Shown here piece after piece: positions 1-8,805 of a stretch of DNA of 19,871 nucleotides (its first letter is position 1; every line of letters begins with the position of its first letter). The position numbers were made by a program, and so were the translations under genes. Location: the NCBI GenBank assembly GCA_001247695.2, contig LGRX02014829.1:1-19871 (forward strand), written 5' to 3'. Below the pieces are notes generated by a model. That model did no database searches. It was not told the DNA's origin and worked only from the letters and a program-made list of their open reading frames with translations. This stretch comes from Cymbomonas tetramitiformis. Taxonomy: Eukaryota; Chlorophyta; Pyramimonadophyceae; Pyramimonadales; Pyramimonadaceae.

Positions 1-211
1 ATATATATGTATCTCATGGGATTGCATGTGCGCGGAGCTGCCACAGGCTGAGCATAATTATATGTATCTCATCGGAATGCATGTGCGCGGAGCTGCCACA
101 GGCTGAGTATATATGTATCTCATCGGAATGCATGTTCGCGGAGCTGCCACCGGCTGAGTAAATATGTATCTCATCAGAATGCATGTGCGCGGAGCTGCCA
201 CAGGCTGAGTA
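1..211. repeat. Tandem repeat, 51-55 bp unit, four copies
   Basis: Four copies of a unit that contains ATGTATCTCAT followed by GCATGTGCGCGGAGCTGCC and AGGCTGAGTA. The ATGTATCTC core starts at 7, 62, 113 and 164. A fifth, more diverged copy lies at 585-640, directly beyond the large palindrome, so the palindrome sits between copies of one array. The small minus-strand open frame across the copies is simply the repeat read in frame and is not considered a gene. Confidence 0.9.
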
Positions 212-308
212 TATTGATGGAAACACCGAAATGCTTCCAGTATAATTATATTTGTTGATCAGACAATATAATTATATCGAGCAACAACCTCCCGACGAGA
301 TCCAGACG

Positions 309-370
309 GGACTTGAACCTGCGCGCTCAAGGTGCAAGTCCAACACATAGCGCCCTACGCCGTAGCGCCA
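309..370 (-). promoter_or_regulatory. tRNA-like Pol III A/B boxes, left arm (mirror copy)
   Basis: Mirror image of the right-arm sequence. On the minus strand GGTTCAAGTCC lies at 309-319 and the TGGCGC A-box side at 365-370. The two tRNA-like units therefore point outward from the centre of the palindrome. The duplicated 40-bp centre carries a third A-box-side copy without a B box. Confidence 0.45.
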
Positions 371-430
371 TGTCATCAGATAACACATAGCGCCCTACGC
401 CGTAGCGCCATGTCATCATATCTGATGACA

Positions 431-492
431 TGGCGCTACGGCGCAGGGCGCTATGTGTTGGACTTGCACCTTGAGCGCGCAGGTTCAAGTCC
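431..492 (+). promoter_or_regulatory. tRNA-like Pol III A/B boxes, right arm
   Basis: The right arm reads TGGCGC..GG as an A-box-like D-arm (GCGC stems around a loop containing GG). At 482-492 it has GGTTCAAGTCC, a very good B-box/T-loop match. Box spacing is about 51 bp, longer than in a standard tRNA. The anticodon arm and acceptor stem do not fold well, so this is a tRNA-derived relic, as in SINE heads, and not a functional tRNA gene. Transcription is unproven. Confidence 0.5.
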
Positions 493-584
493 CGTCTGGA
501 TCTCGTCGGGAGGTTGTTGCCCGATATAATTATATTGTCTGATCAACAATATAATTATACTGGAAGCATTTCGGTGTTTCCATC

Positions 585-640
585 ATATATATGCATCTCA
601 TGTGAAAGCATGTGCGCGGAGCTGCCACAGGCTGAGTATT
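585..640. repeat. Diverged fifth copy of the 51-55 bp repeat
   Basis: Shares GCATGTGCGCGGAGCTGCC and AGGCTGAGTA with the array at 1-211, but begins ATGCATCTCATGTGAAAG. It marks where the original array resumes after the palindrome. Confidence 0.8.
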
Positions 641-683
641 GGGGAAAAATCTTTAGATTGTCCCCCTCTTTGAAAAAGTCCGT

Positions 684-699
684 TTTATGACGTCATAAA
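684..699. promoter_or_regulatory. 16-bp perfect palindrome with a TGACGTCA (CRE/bZIP-type) core
   Basis: TTTATGACGTCATAAA is a perfect palindrome whose centre is the consensus full CRE/bZIP site TGACGTCA. No gene start is recognised nearby, so a regulatory role is only a possibility. Confidence 0.3.
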
Positions 700-700
700 T

Positions 701-951
701 TTGTGTATAAAATTTTAGAGGTTTGATTTCGCAGAAACCAGCTATTACAGAACGAACATTGCTTTGCGTCACGTATAGTGTAGTAGTTTACAGGCTAGCT
801 TTGCGTGACGCTTTTTGGGTGACGTATCGTGTAGTAGTTATAGCCTAGCTTTGCGTGACGCTCTTGCGTGACTTATTTTGGGTGACGATAGTGTAGTGTA
901 GTTGTGTATAAATTTTTAGAGGTCTGATTTCGTAGAAACCAGCTATTACAG
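701..951. repeat. 50-bp direct repeat pair around a degenerate ~60-bp tandem
   Basis: Copies at 701-750 and 902-951 share GTGTATAAA, TTTTAGAGGT, TGATTTCG and AGAAACCAGCTATTACAG with only a few changes. Between them, GCTTTGCGTGACG and GTGTAGTAGTT recur about three times (from about 762, 799 and 856). No coding frame of note. Confidence 0.8.
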
Positions 952-968
952 TATATTACGTACTAAAT

Positions 969-1288
969 AGGGAGGGTGGGGGGACGGAGCCCCCACACTG
1001 GGCGAAGTCTAATTTTTTTGTAGTAATAGGCGGATGTGGGGACACGGAGCCCCCCCCAATGGGCGAAGTTTTAAAATATTCCGAAAAAATGGGGGGTTGT
1101 GGGGGGGGCAAACCCCCCTACTGGGCGAAGTCTTGAAAATAGTTTGTAGTAAGGGGGGGGGTGTGGGGGAGCCCCCCACTTGGCGATATCTTTTTAAAAA
1201 AAACAGTCGAGGCCTCACGCCTCTTGTAGTAATGGGATAGTGTAGGGGGATGGAGCCCCCCCAGTTGACGAAGTCTAAGAAATAAAAG
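969..1288. repeat. Five G-rich hairpin tandem units (54-81 bp)
   Basis: Units start near 969, 1028, 1090, 1152 and 1233. Each contains a run of G, then GGAG or GCAA, then a run of C (a short GGGGG/CCCCC hairpin). This is followed by TGGCGAAGT or a variant, an AT-rich tail, and often TTGTAGTAAT. A last TTGTAGTAAT remains at about 1345. Open frames over this stretch are low-complexity and not believed to be genes. Confidence 0.85.
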
Positions 1289-1862
1289 GAGACGAAGGGT
1301 GATTATTCACAAAAATTATGACATTAGAAAAGTCGTCTAAAATCTTGTAGTAATAACTGTAAACGAAATTATGGATTGCCTTGAAAGTGTTTCATACACG
1401 TTTTTCTTTTATAATTCAATACGTGCCATTGAGATTTATATTAAAATTTAGGCGAGAACAAGGTAATAAATTATATTATTATCGTTATTTGATTGGTCAG
1501 AACTTAAAATATTCGATGACGTTCAATTCGTTGCGATCGTTCGGTAATAGCTCGAAGGTCTCCGAGAGACGACGCGACGCCTCCGCCTTCTGTCCCCCCC
1601 TCCGTTAATCGATCGGAGCGCGCGAGCGCGAGCGGAGCGGGGGCGAAGCCTCCGCGACGCGAAGCGGGAGCAGCGCGCGGTCGGTTGATGTTCGACTTGG
1701 ACTTCGAACGCCAACGCCATAAGGCGCATGCCATGCCATGCCATGCTATGCCATGCAATGCGAATGCCACAGAAGTCAGAACTCCTACTCGCAACCACAA
1801 TCAATTTTGGAAATTGATTTTTCCCCACCTGTACGTTCACGTACCCCCTATATATGTATCTC
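1289..1862. other. No gene seen; GC-rich patch and CATGC microsatellite
   Basis: 1289-1600 is AT-rich with no recognisable coding sequence. 1611-1682 is strongly GC-rich with GAGCGCGAGCGGAGCG-type repetition. 1727-1762 is a pentanucleotide microsatellite of about seven CATGC units with two variants. None of the short open frames resembles a known protein. Confidence 0.6.
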
Positions 1863-3130
1863 TATCTCTATGACGGTCGAGTTTTTTTCCGAAAATCGAT
1901 ACCGTTTTTGACTTAGTCGCGTAGACCTCCCACGAGTGCGAGCCACGGGCTGTCACCCCACTATTCTGCCACCACTCTACCCTCCACCCCTCCGGGTAAT
2001 CTTGGGGATGTCCTGTGGTGCATTTGAGTACCTCGCACGCCCTTAGACCTCAAGGGAATCACTCCAGAGCGGCCCATCCGCTCACCCACCCACCACACCG
2101 AGGACCCCCTCTGGACCTCTATGACTAACCCCCGAAATTCCTGCAAAAGTTTTGCAGGCTCTTCTCGCCCCCCTTAGCCCCCCGGCGTGCAAATTGCCCC
2201 AAGGTACCTGCTTGACCCCTGTGCACCGAAATATGGCCATTGGGCCTACGCTACAGCTCGCACAATGCAGCTGAATCACTATCCCTGGGCTTCCCTCCAG
2301 AATTGGAGGGCAAACCGTCATAGAGATATCGGGGGCCAGTCACCTTTAATTTCAAGGGGTCTACGGCCACCCCAGGGCCCAAGGGGGGTCGATTGGACCT
2401 CCACAGGGCTTAGTAGATAAGTTATGATGATTTCCTACCGGGGATGGCGATTTTGAAGATGGGGCGATATCTCTATGACGGTCGAGTTTTTCCCGAAAAT
2501 CGATACCGTTTTTGACTTAGTCGCGTAGACCTCCCACGAGTGCGAGCCACGGGCTGTCACCCCACTATTCTGCCACCACTCTACCCTCCACCCCTCCGGG
2601 TAATCTTGGGGATGTCCTGTGGTGCATTTGAGTACCTCGCACGCCCTTAGACCTCAAGGGAATCACTCCAGAGCGGCCCATCTGCTCACCCACCCACCAC
2701 ACTGAGGACCCCCTCTGGACCTCTATGACTAACCCCCGAAATTCCTGCAAAGTTTTGCAGGCTCTTCTCGCCCCCCTTAGCCCCCCGGCGTGCAAATTAC
2801 CCCAAGGTACCTGCTTGACCCTTGTGCACCGAAATATGGCCATTGGGCCTACGCTACAGCTCGCACAATGCAGCTGAATCACTACCCCTGGGCTTCCCTC
2901 CAGAATTGGAGGGCAAACCGTCATAGAGATATCGGGGGCCAATCACCTTTAATTTCAAGGGGTCTACGGCCACCCCAGGGCCCAAGGGGGGTCGATTGGA
3001 CCTCCACAGGGCTTAGTAGATAAGTTATGATGATTTCCTACCGGGGATGGCGATTTTGAAGTTGGGTCGATATCTCTATGACGGTCGAGTTTTTTTCCGA
3101 AAATCGATACCGTTTTTTACTTAGTCGCGT
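1863..3130. repeat. Tandem repeat of a 603-605 bp unit, 2.1 copies
   Basis: Unit 1 is 1863-2467, unit 2 is 2468-3070, and a 60-bp partial third unit (3071-3130) ends at the junction with the Gag-like gene. All start TATCTCTATGACGGTCGAG. The two full units differ at only about ten positions. Each unit also holds the reverse complement of its own start (ACCGTCATAGAGATATCG at 2314-2331 and 2917-2934), so an inner ~465-bp part is bounded by ~17-bp inverted repeats. A 125-codon minus-strand frame is open in unit 2 (2565-2942) but broken by a 1-bp indel in unit 1 (CCTGCAAAAG against CCTGCAAAG), so it is unlikely to be a gene. Confidence 0.92.
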
Positions 3131-5762
3131 TGGAGGTGGTGGACATGGCCGCGGAGAGGCTCTGAGGGGGGTTGTCGTGGTCCTCCTCTATCCAGTCGTT
3201 GGTTTTCATGAGCACCATCGCAGCGGCAGCGGAGGGTGGATCTGGGATGTCTTCCTCTCTGCCCCGTACGGCGACGGGAGCGGCCGGAGTGGGCGGCGGC
3301 GCGCTGCCCGTGCGGCGGAATGACGCAGGGATGTGGCGGTGATTAACCATGCTGCGGGCCATGTAGGAGTGGTGGTGGATGGGATGCACTACCATCTGGA
3401 CGGGCGGTGTGGGGGCCCCTGGCGCGTCGTCGCTGGCTGTGCTCTCTGGGTCCTCATGACATTCGTCGTAGCCTTCGGTGTCGCTGCCACTGTCGTCGTC
3501 GCTGGTCACGAGGTCGATGACGCTGCTGGGTGGCTGCCAATTTTCGGGGTTCTTGCGGTGCGCCATGCAGCATGTCGGGAGACCGTGTTGGTCGTGGGCA
3601 TGATCATAGTGACACACACGGGTATTGCCTATTCTCGTGGGCTTGCCGTCGGGCCCCGTAGGGTACTCCGCCCATTCGAAGTGGATGACTGCGTATGCTA
3701 TGTCGAATGTGTTGACAGGCGCGTTGCCGTCGGGCACGTGGCGGCATAGGGCGTTGGACAGTGCAGATTCCTCACAAGCCACTCGCTGCTCCCGCGTCAA
3801 GGCTGGTGGCGACATCGCGTCGGCAGCGGCGTTATCGCGGCGAGGTGAGGGCGGTGGGCTGTCTGGAGCCTGGGTGACCAGGTGCCGTGTGATGACGGGG
3901 CTGTCGTGTGATGGGGAGGGGCTTTTGGGACCAGCGGGGTAATCCTCGGGGTAACGGTCGGGGTAGTGCTCAGGGATGTCGTCGGGCGCAGGGCTGGCAG
4001 GGGAATACCAGTAGTGGGTTGGAGTGGGGCTGGTGGGGGAATACGGAGGGCTGTCTGGGCCATGCCTTTTGCGGGCGAGCGAGGGGGGCTGTTGGGGGCT
4101 TCGTGATGACCGGGTGCCTGCGGCACCTCCTCATCGTGGGGAGCGAGGGGCGCGTCGGCGGTGGGGTTGCGCGTGCCCCTCAGGAAGGGGTTGCCGTGCT
4201 CCATGATGGCAGCGTACGAGTGGAAGTGCACGATGGTGTCCACTGGGGTTGCATCGTTGGGCGGGGCTTCGGCGAGGCGGGTGCTTTGCTGCCCAGCGTG
4301 GTGAGTGCGTCGTGTGGGGGGCGGCACGCTGTGGTAGTCGTAGGACTGCGCGTGCCACGTGGGTGTGTTGCCAGCGGGGACAACGTGGTTGGATGGAGGA
4401 GCTGGGGTTGCCCTCATTGCTGCCGTACTGCTGGTCGAACTCCACCTTGGTCCACGGTCTCTGGCCCTTGGCGACGCGGTCGTGGTTCACCATCAGCATG
4501 TTCATCAGGTGTCGTAGTGCGGCGGGCATCTTCCCCTTATTGACCCATGCGTCGTATAAGGTAGTTTTGCCGCTTATGTGGCAGGGCAGCGTAGGGCTAT
4601 GGAAGAGGTGCAGTGGTTTATGGCAAAAGGTGCAGTCGCCGTTGGGCCCGCCGAGGTTGTCGCTGCACACGCCGGTCGGAGTGCGGGACGTGGCTGCCGC
4701 GGGCTCCGTGTTGAAGGAGGATGTTGATGCCGGGCGTGTGAGCTGACCCAGGAGCTTCCGTCCAGCGGGGTTGAGGCCGGATGGGTCGAAGTCGCTGTCC
4801 GCGGGTCGCGGAGCTGGCAAGCGGGGGCGAGGGCTGACGCTCCTGGTGGTGGAGGTGCGTGGGGGGATCAGCGGCGGGGCAGGCAGACCGAAGTTGTGCT
4901 TGCTCTGACCGGTGATCAGCATGTTCGCCAAGGTGGACTTGGTGGGCCCTTCCGCGTACGCCCCCACGTACTGGATCAGGTTCTGCTGCTCGAGGTTCGC
5001 CTTCATGATTTTTGTTTCCATGCTTTTCGGCCTGGTGTGCACGTCCTGCGCGACGTCGGTCACCTCGGCGAGCGTGTACTCTTCGGTGACGTTCATAGCC
5101 TTGCTGAACCGCTCTCGGACGATACCCGCGAGGTGCTCGGGCAAAGCTAATAGCATAAACAGGCCGGCCATCTGGGGGTTGATCACCTTTTGCGTGGAAT
5201 CGTGGGGCAAGTTGATGCGCTCCATGAGCCCCACCAGCCGGTCCCTGAGGGCGTTTGGGTCCTCGCCGGCCAGCATCTGCAGGTTCTTGATCTCGTCCTG
5301 GGCGGCCTCGGCGGACAAGTCTGCGCATTTCAGCCTCAGAAGGAAGAAGAGCACGCGCCATGCGGCGTCCCAGTCGATGACCTGGCCGGTCAGCACCTGG
5401 AAGTGGTCTTCGCGGGGGAATGTTATAGGCTCGCATATGTACCCGGTTTGCGGAGGGTACGACTCGGTCTCCTCCAGGATCAGCTGAGGCAACGTCTTGC
5501 TTGAGCTGTTGGGAGTCAGCACGAATCGACTGACGGCGCGGGTGGCGGTCTCCGTGCTGTTGAAAATGGCGGGCAGGGAGCCGAATAGTGTGCCTTTGAG
5601 TTTGTTGACCTCGTCGCGCGTGAGCTCCACGTCGCGGTTCGCGTTCTTTTCGAACACGAGGTTGCTGCGGAACGGGCTGAGCTCGTTGGCCAGATCGGTG
5701 AAATCGCCGTTGGACATGTTGCCCTTGGTGATGACGGGCAGTGACTTCGGTTTGGAGGTCAT
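3117..5762 (-). CDS. Gag-like retroelement polyprotein, ~881 codons, two compensating frameshifts, no pol
   Basis: I read this as the Gag of an LTR-type retroelement. In the first frame (5762 to about 4400) residues ~130-245 look like a capsid region, with NLQMLAGEDPNALRDRLVGL and a helical RERFSKAMNV segment. A zinc-knuckle-like cluster follows at C377-x2-C380-x4-H385-x8-C394. Near the CCCC at 4404-4407 the natural reading moves to a second frame, and at the G-run 4083-4088 it returns to the first. Net shift is zero, so the total fits one 2,646-bp gene. The last third is Ser/Pro/Tyr-rich (YSPTSPT, YSPASPA, repeated YP pairs), then holds a His/Cys patch (CHYDHAHDQHGLPTCC) and an acidic stretch (SDDDSGSDTEGYDE). 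The stop lies inside the partial 604-bp repeat. I find no protease, reverse transcriptase or integrase and no flanking LTR. The Gag call is family-level; the C-terminal function is unknown. Confidence 0.7.
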
Positions 5763-5876
5763 GTTAGTGGTTCAACCCCTGCACACGCCGATCTCACCCC
5801 TTAAGTAGGGTACGCGCAGAAGGGCAGTTCCACTGTTGCGTGGTTGTTTGTGTTGACTGCTGTCACAAAGTCAAAA
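5763..5876 (-). promoter_or_regulatory. Upstream/leader side of the Gag-like gene
   Basis: 114 bp between the presumed start codon (5762) and the hairpin array. It is likely leader or promoter DNA by position only. No LTR terminus, TATA box or primer-binding site is convincing. Confidence 0.25.
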
Positions 5877-6192
5877 TCCTGAAATTTTCAGGAGCGGTTT
5901 AGCGCTGCCTGCGCTGCTTCGGGCCACACTCGTGGTCAAATCCTGAAATTTTCAGGAGCGGTTTAGCGCTGTCTGCGCTGCTGAGGGCCACACTCGTGGT
6001 CAAATCCTGAAATTTTCAGGAGCGGTTTAGCGCTGTCTGCGCTGCTGAGGGCCACACTCGTGGTCAAATCCTGAAATTTTCAGGAGCGGTTTAGCGCTGT
6101 CTGCGCTGCTGAGGGCCACACGCTAAACCGCTCCTGAAAATTTCAGGAGCGGTTTAGCGCTGTCTGCGCTGCGGCGGGCCACACTCGTGGCC
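5877..6192. repeat. 64-bp tandem array, four full units plus a rearranged fifth
   Basis: Units start at 5877, 5941, 6005 and 6069 with an exact 64-bp period and very few changes. Each unit contains two potential hairpins: TCCTGAAATTTTCAGGA, and AGCGC-N5-GCGCT. The fifth copy is joined through an inverted piece, giving a perfect 39-bp palindrome at 6121-6159. The array lies about 115 bp upstream of the Gag-like start and directly against the end of the RING remnant. Spacers are not unique, so it is not a CRISPR. Confidence 0.92.
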
Positions 6193-6223
6193 AAAAGGAA
6201 GTGAGAAGGTCGAATTCAGGGTG

Positions 6224-6560
6224 TCAAAAGTCCTGTATTGACCAGGTTACGGGGCGAAGGGCGAAGTGCTCCTTGATGCGGGTCTGGCGGAGTCGTGAGG
6301 GACGTCGGCAGAGCGGGCACGATTCGTTGTGCGTCAACCATGCGGCAAGGCAGCGCGAGTGACAAATGCGCCGTTCCTTCAGACAGTGGCACCGCAAGCA
6401 AGGCGAGGGACGCGCAGTGTTGCCACACGGGGACAGGCGCCATGCATATGACGCACTCGCTCAAGCAGGGCGCGGGGATTTGCCAGCAGCGGATGCGACT
6501 AAACAATTCGCTGATGCGGCGCTGGTTGGTCATGCCAGTCCGAAGCGGCGCGCGGCGTGA
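6224..6560 (-). pseudogene. RING-type zinc-finger remnant (frameshifted)
   Basis: On the minus strand one frame gives a RING start, SECVICMAPVPV (C-x2-C). The next frame gives CHSRCLAAWLTHNESCPLCR, which matches the second half of RING-H2 fingers (H-x2-C-x-WL-..-CP-x-C-R), then a tail ending WSIQDF and a stop at 6224-6226. The middle part carrying the third Cys and first His is scrambled across frames (LACG and CHC are both visible), so at least one indel is present. RING-H2 proteins are normally E3 ubiquitin ligases, but this copy cannot encode a whole finger as written. It may be a gene fragment, or an exon with sequence errors. Its end touches the 64-bp array. Confidence 0.5.
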
Positions 6561-6599
6561 ACACCCCGTGGGAACGGCTGGGCCACCTCGAGCTCGCAA

Positions 6600-8165
6600 C
6601 GGGGTGGGAGTCAGCGGAAAACTCAGAGAGGTATTTCAAAATCAATGGAATGTGGAAGGTTCAGAAAACTCAGCAGAATCTTTGAAAAGGCCCTGTTCTG
6701 GGAATTTCGAAAGTGCACAGGGTTGTATGTGCATCCCCAAAGGCCCTGACGGGCAACCTGACGAAAAGGTGCCTGGTCAGTGGGGAATCCTCAAGGGAAA
6801 AGCAAGAAGGAACGGCTCAAGCTCGAGAACTTAGCAGCGAAGGCCGAGTGGACTGGTGGGCTCGACTTTAAAAGAGAGGCCAAGGTCCAGCGGCCAGCAG
6901 AGACCAAATTCACAGCTCGCTCGGGCCGGTTGAAAAGGTTGAACTCAGCACCCGAGCCGGGCCAACCAGCCCGAGTGGGAATGCCCAAAGCAGGCAACAA
7001 CAGTCGGCACTGAAGTCACAGGGGTCGGCTCAGGCCACGTCAGCAAAAGTACCCAGTCGGACGATATTTGAGAATTCATGGTGTTCAGGCAGCGGTCGAG
7101 CGTGGTGAATCCACTCGGCAGTCATACAGCCAGAAAGCGCGTGAATGCACACTTGAAAACAGCAAAACGAGGCCCGGAAAGAGGAACGGTCGTCTCTTTG
7201 ACGTCTGAAAAGTCGTCAAAGGTGTTGAGTTGGGACGTCGTCGAAAGTAGCCGAGCTTAGCCGAGCGTGCTGACTTTCCATATTTGTGCCGAATTCGGGC
7301 TATTTGAAAAGGAAAGCTGCTGGCTGTCTCGGCGTCACCGTGCACCTTCTCAACACTCTCAGGATGGGAATTCACGGGAGTGCGAACTATCGCGCCTCAC
7401 CTGAGAATTCCCTCGGGAACTTGGTAAAGAAAAGTGATCGTAAACGACGAAGACGATGTCTTCGTGCGAACACGGAGAAGAAAGCAGCAGCGGCGTTAGT
7501 GAATGAAGTTAACGCTGAGCTGCGGCACGCACACATACCGCAAACGCGCGCACGTACGCATGAATTCAAGGTACACTTTTGCGCGCCTGTTTATTGCTGT
7601 GAAGTGAATTCAAAGGTGTTCCGGGCTCCTCGTGGGCATAGCGAGTTCCTGCACGACTGCCCGTTCCTTGCGAGAAAACACGGAAAGCTTTCACATATCA
7701 CACGGTGCCTCGGGCTTACCTCGACTGCGTGGAGCTGCGGCCTTCAGCACTGCGGATTCGCCTTCAGTTACACGAGTGTGAATCTACGCCTAAGCGGTAT
7801 AGCAGCGCGAGCGAGGTTGCGAATTCGGGGTCGCTGAATTTATGCTATGCGTTACGTACGGAATGCGTATCGGACAAACTGTCCCTAACTGATTCAAACG
7901 GGCGCTGGGTGCGTGAGGATTTGCAACGCCGCTGTAAATTCAGCGAGGAAAAATATACTCAATACAAATTTACGCACGGCCAAGATGATTTTGAAAGGTT
8001 CAGAGTTATCTGCAGAATGTTTGAAAATCGTCTCTATTCTTCTTAAGAGGCTGGTTTCCTACAGCTGCAGTGAGGCATTTCGTGGCCTTTCGGTTCGCGA
8101 TGTTTCGCCTTCTCCAATCAGCGATCTGTTCCCACATTTGAACTGTCGCCAAATGCTACATCCCG
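6600..8165. other. No confident gene; purine-rich DNA with clustered GAATTC
   Basis: 6600-7260 is rich in GAAAAG and GGCC words on the plus strand. 7286-7837 is open for 183 codons but the protein is Arg- and Ala-rich and matches nothing I know. 7705-8046 is open for 113 codons and its last ~50 residues (ending FRVICRMFENRLYSS) look more protein-like. A related peptide (RFRKLSRIFEKALF) is encoded at 6656-6697, so a diverged coding repeat is possible. Seven GAATTC sites fall within 7072-7826. Confidence 0.4.
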
Positions 8166-8409
8166 TTGGTGACTCTTGAGATACCACATTCTGAAGCTAG
8201 CTGCTGTTGTGACGCGATGTCATATGTGGTGCGTCAGTGTCGAGTCGTTGTGCACTTTCGTGCTTGGGGCGCTGCGCAGCGCTTCGCGTCGTTCTTGTTG
8301 GCGTTGCTGGCGCCAGCTGTGAACCGGTGCGGCGAACCGGAGATCTTGTCCACGTGGCGCGGCTGAGATGCTGTGGTGCCTGTGATATTCCTCGATCTTC
8401 GCCAGGGCT
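8166..8409. other. Short unannotated stretch
   Basis: Overlapping open frames on both strands, none with recognisable domains. Nothing further seen. Confidence 0.4.
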
Positions 8410-8740
8410 CGGTATCGGTTGATTTTTGAAAAATCGATAGCAACTGATAGACCGAATTTTTGGAATCGATCGATAGGGATAGCATGCAATTTTATATCGT
8501 ATGACTATGATAGAGGTCAGCCATGCATCGATCGATCGTGATAGTTTCAGAGGTTGCATCGATTGATCCTAATACTTGAGAATAAACATTTCTAACTATC
8601 GAATAGATACAAATAGTGCACCATTCATACTTCGACCGATACCGATAATTACACATATTGTACCGATAATCCATGATAATCAAGTCTAACCGATAATAGG
8701 GTATGCAGATGCTCAATGCATGCATTCACTACTGCCTATT
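8410..8740. repeat. CGATACCGATA/ATCGATCGAT-rich block, left of hAT remnant
   Basis: AT-rich DNA densely sprinkled with ATCGAT, CGATCGAT and CCGATA words on both strands (for example AATCGATCGATAGGGATAG and CGACCGATACCGATAATT). It is an irregular, interspersed repeat with no strict period. Similar to the block at 9170-9420. Confidence 0.6.
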
Positions 8741-8805
8741 AATTGGCCATCATATCAAATATTAATACTATCTACTGGGTGTTTACACTGGCCATCATGA
8801 TATGC

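Larger units (their letters stand above)
216..584. repeat. 369-bp near-perfect palindrome (foldback/MITE-like element)
   Basis: The left arm, about 216-382, and the right arm, about 419-584, are reverse complements with about three differences: one extra T in an AT run, one A/G change, and one change in the CCCTACGCC segment. The outer ends read GATGGAAACACC and GGTGTTTCCATC. The ~36-bp centre is a second copy of the inner 40 bp of the left arm (starts 343 and 383). Each arm also holds TATAATTATA stretches. Flanks are AT-rich (gtatatt / atatatat), so a target duplication of a few A/T bases is possible but not provable. The element splits the 51-55 bp array. It could be a foldback transposon, a MITE, a tRNA-derived inverted SINE pair, or an assembly fold-back. 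Confidence 0.85.

Noticed and set aside
431..505. Functional tRNA gene
   Set aside because: B box and D-arm are good, but the acceptor and anticodon stems do not pair properly and the A-B spacing is too long.
2565..2942. 125-codon minus-strand gene in unit 2 of the 604-bp repeat
   Set aside because: Broken by a 1-bp indel in the nearly identical unit 1, and no domain is recognisable.
1863..3130. LTR pair of the adjacent Gag-like gene
   Set aside because: The units are head-to-tail with no interior between them, and no copy lies on the other side of the gene; ends lack TG/CA with a target duplication.
4912..5487. Plus-strand frames of 80-190 codons opposite the Gag-like gene
   Set aside because: Antisense shadows of a GC-rich coding strand; the minus frame has recognisable capsid and knuckle motifs.
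5877..6192. CRISPR array
   Set aside because: The whole 64-bp unit repeats with no unique spacers, and the genome context is eukaryotic.
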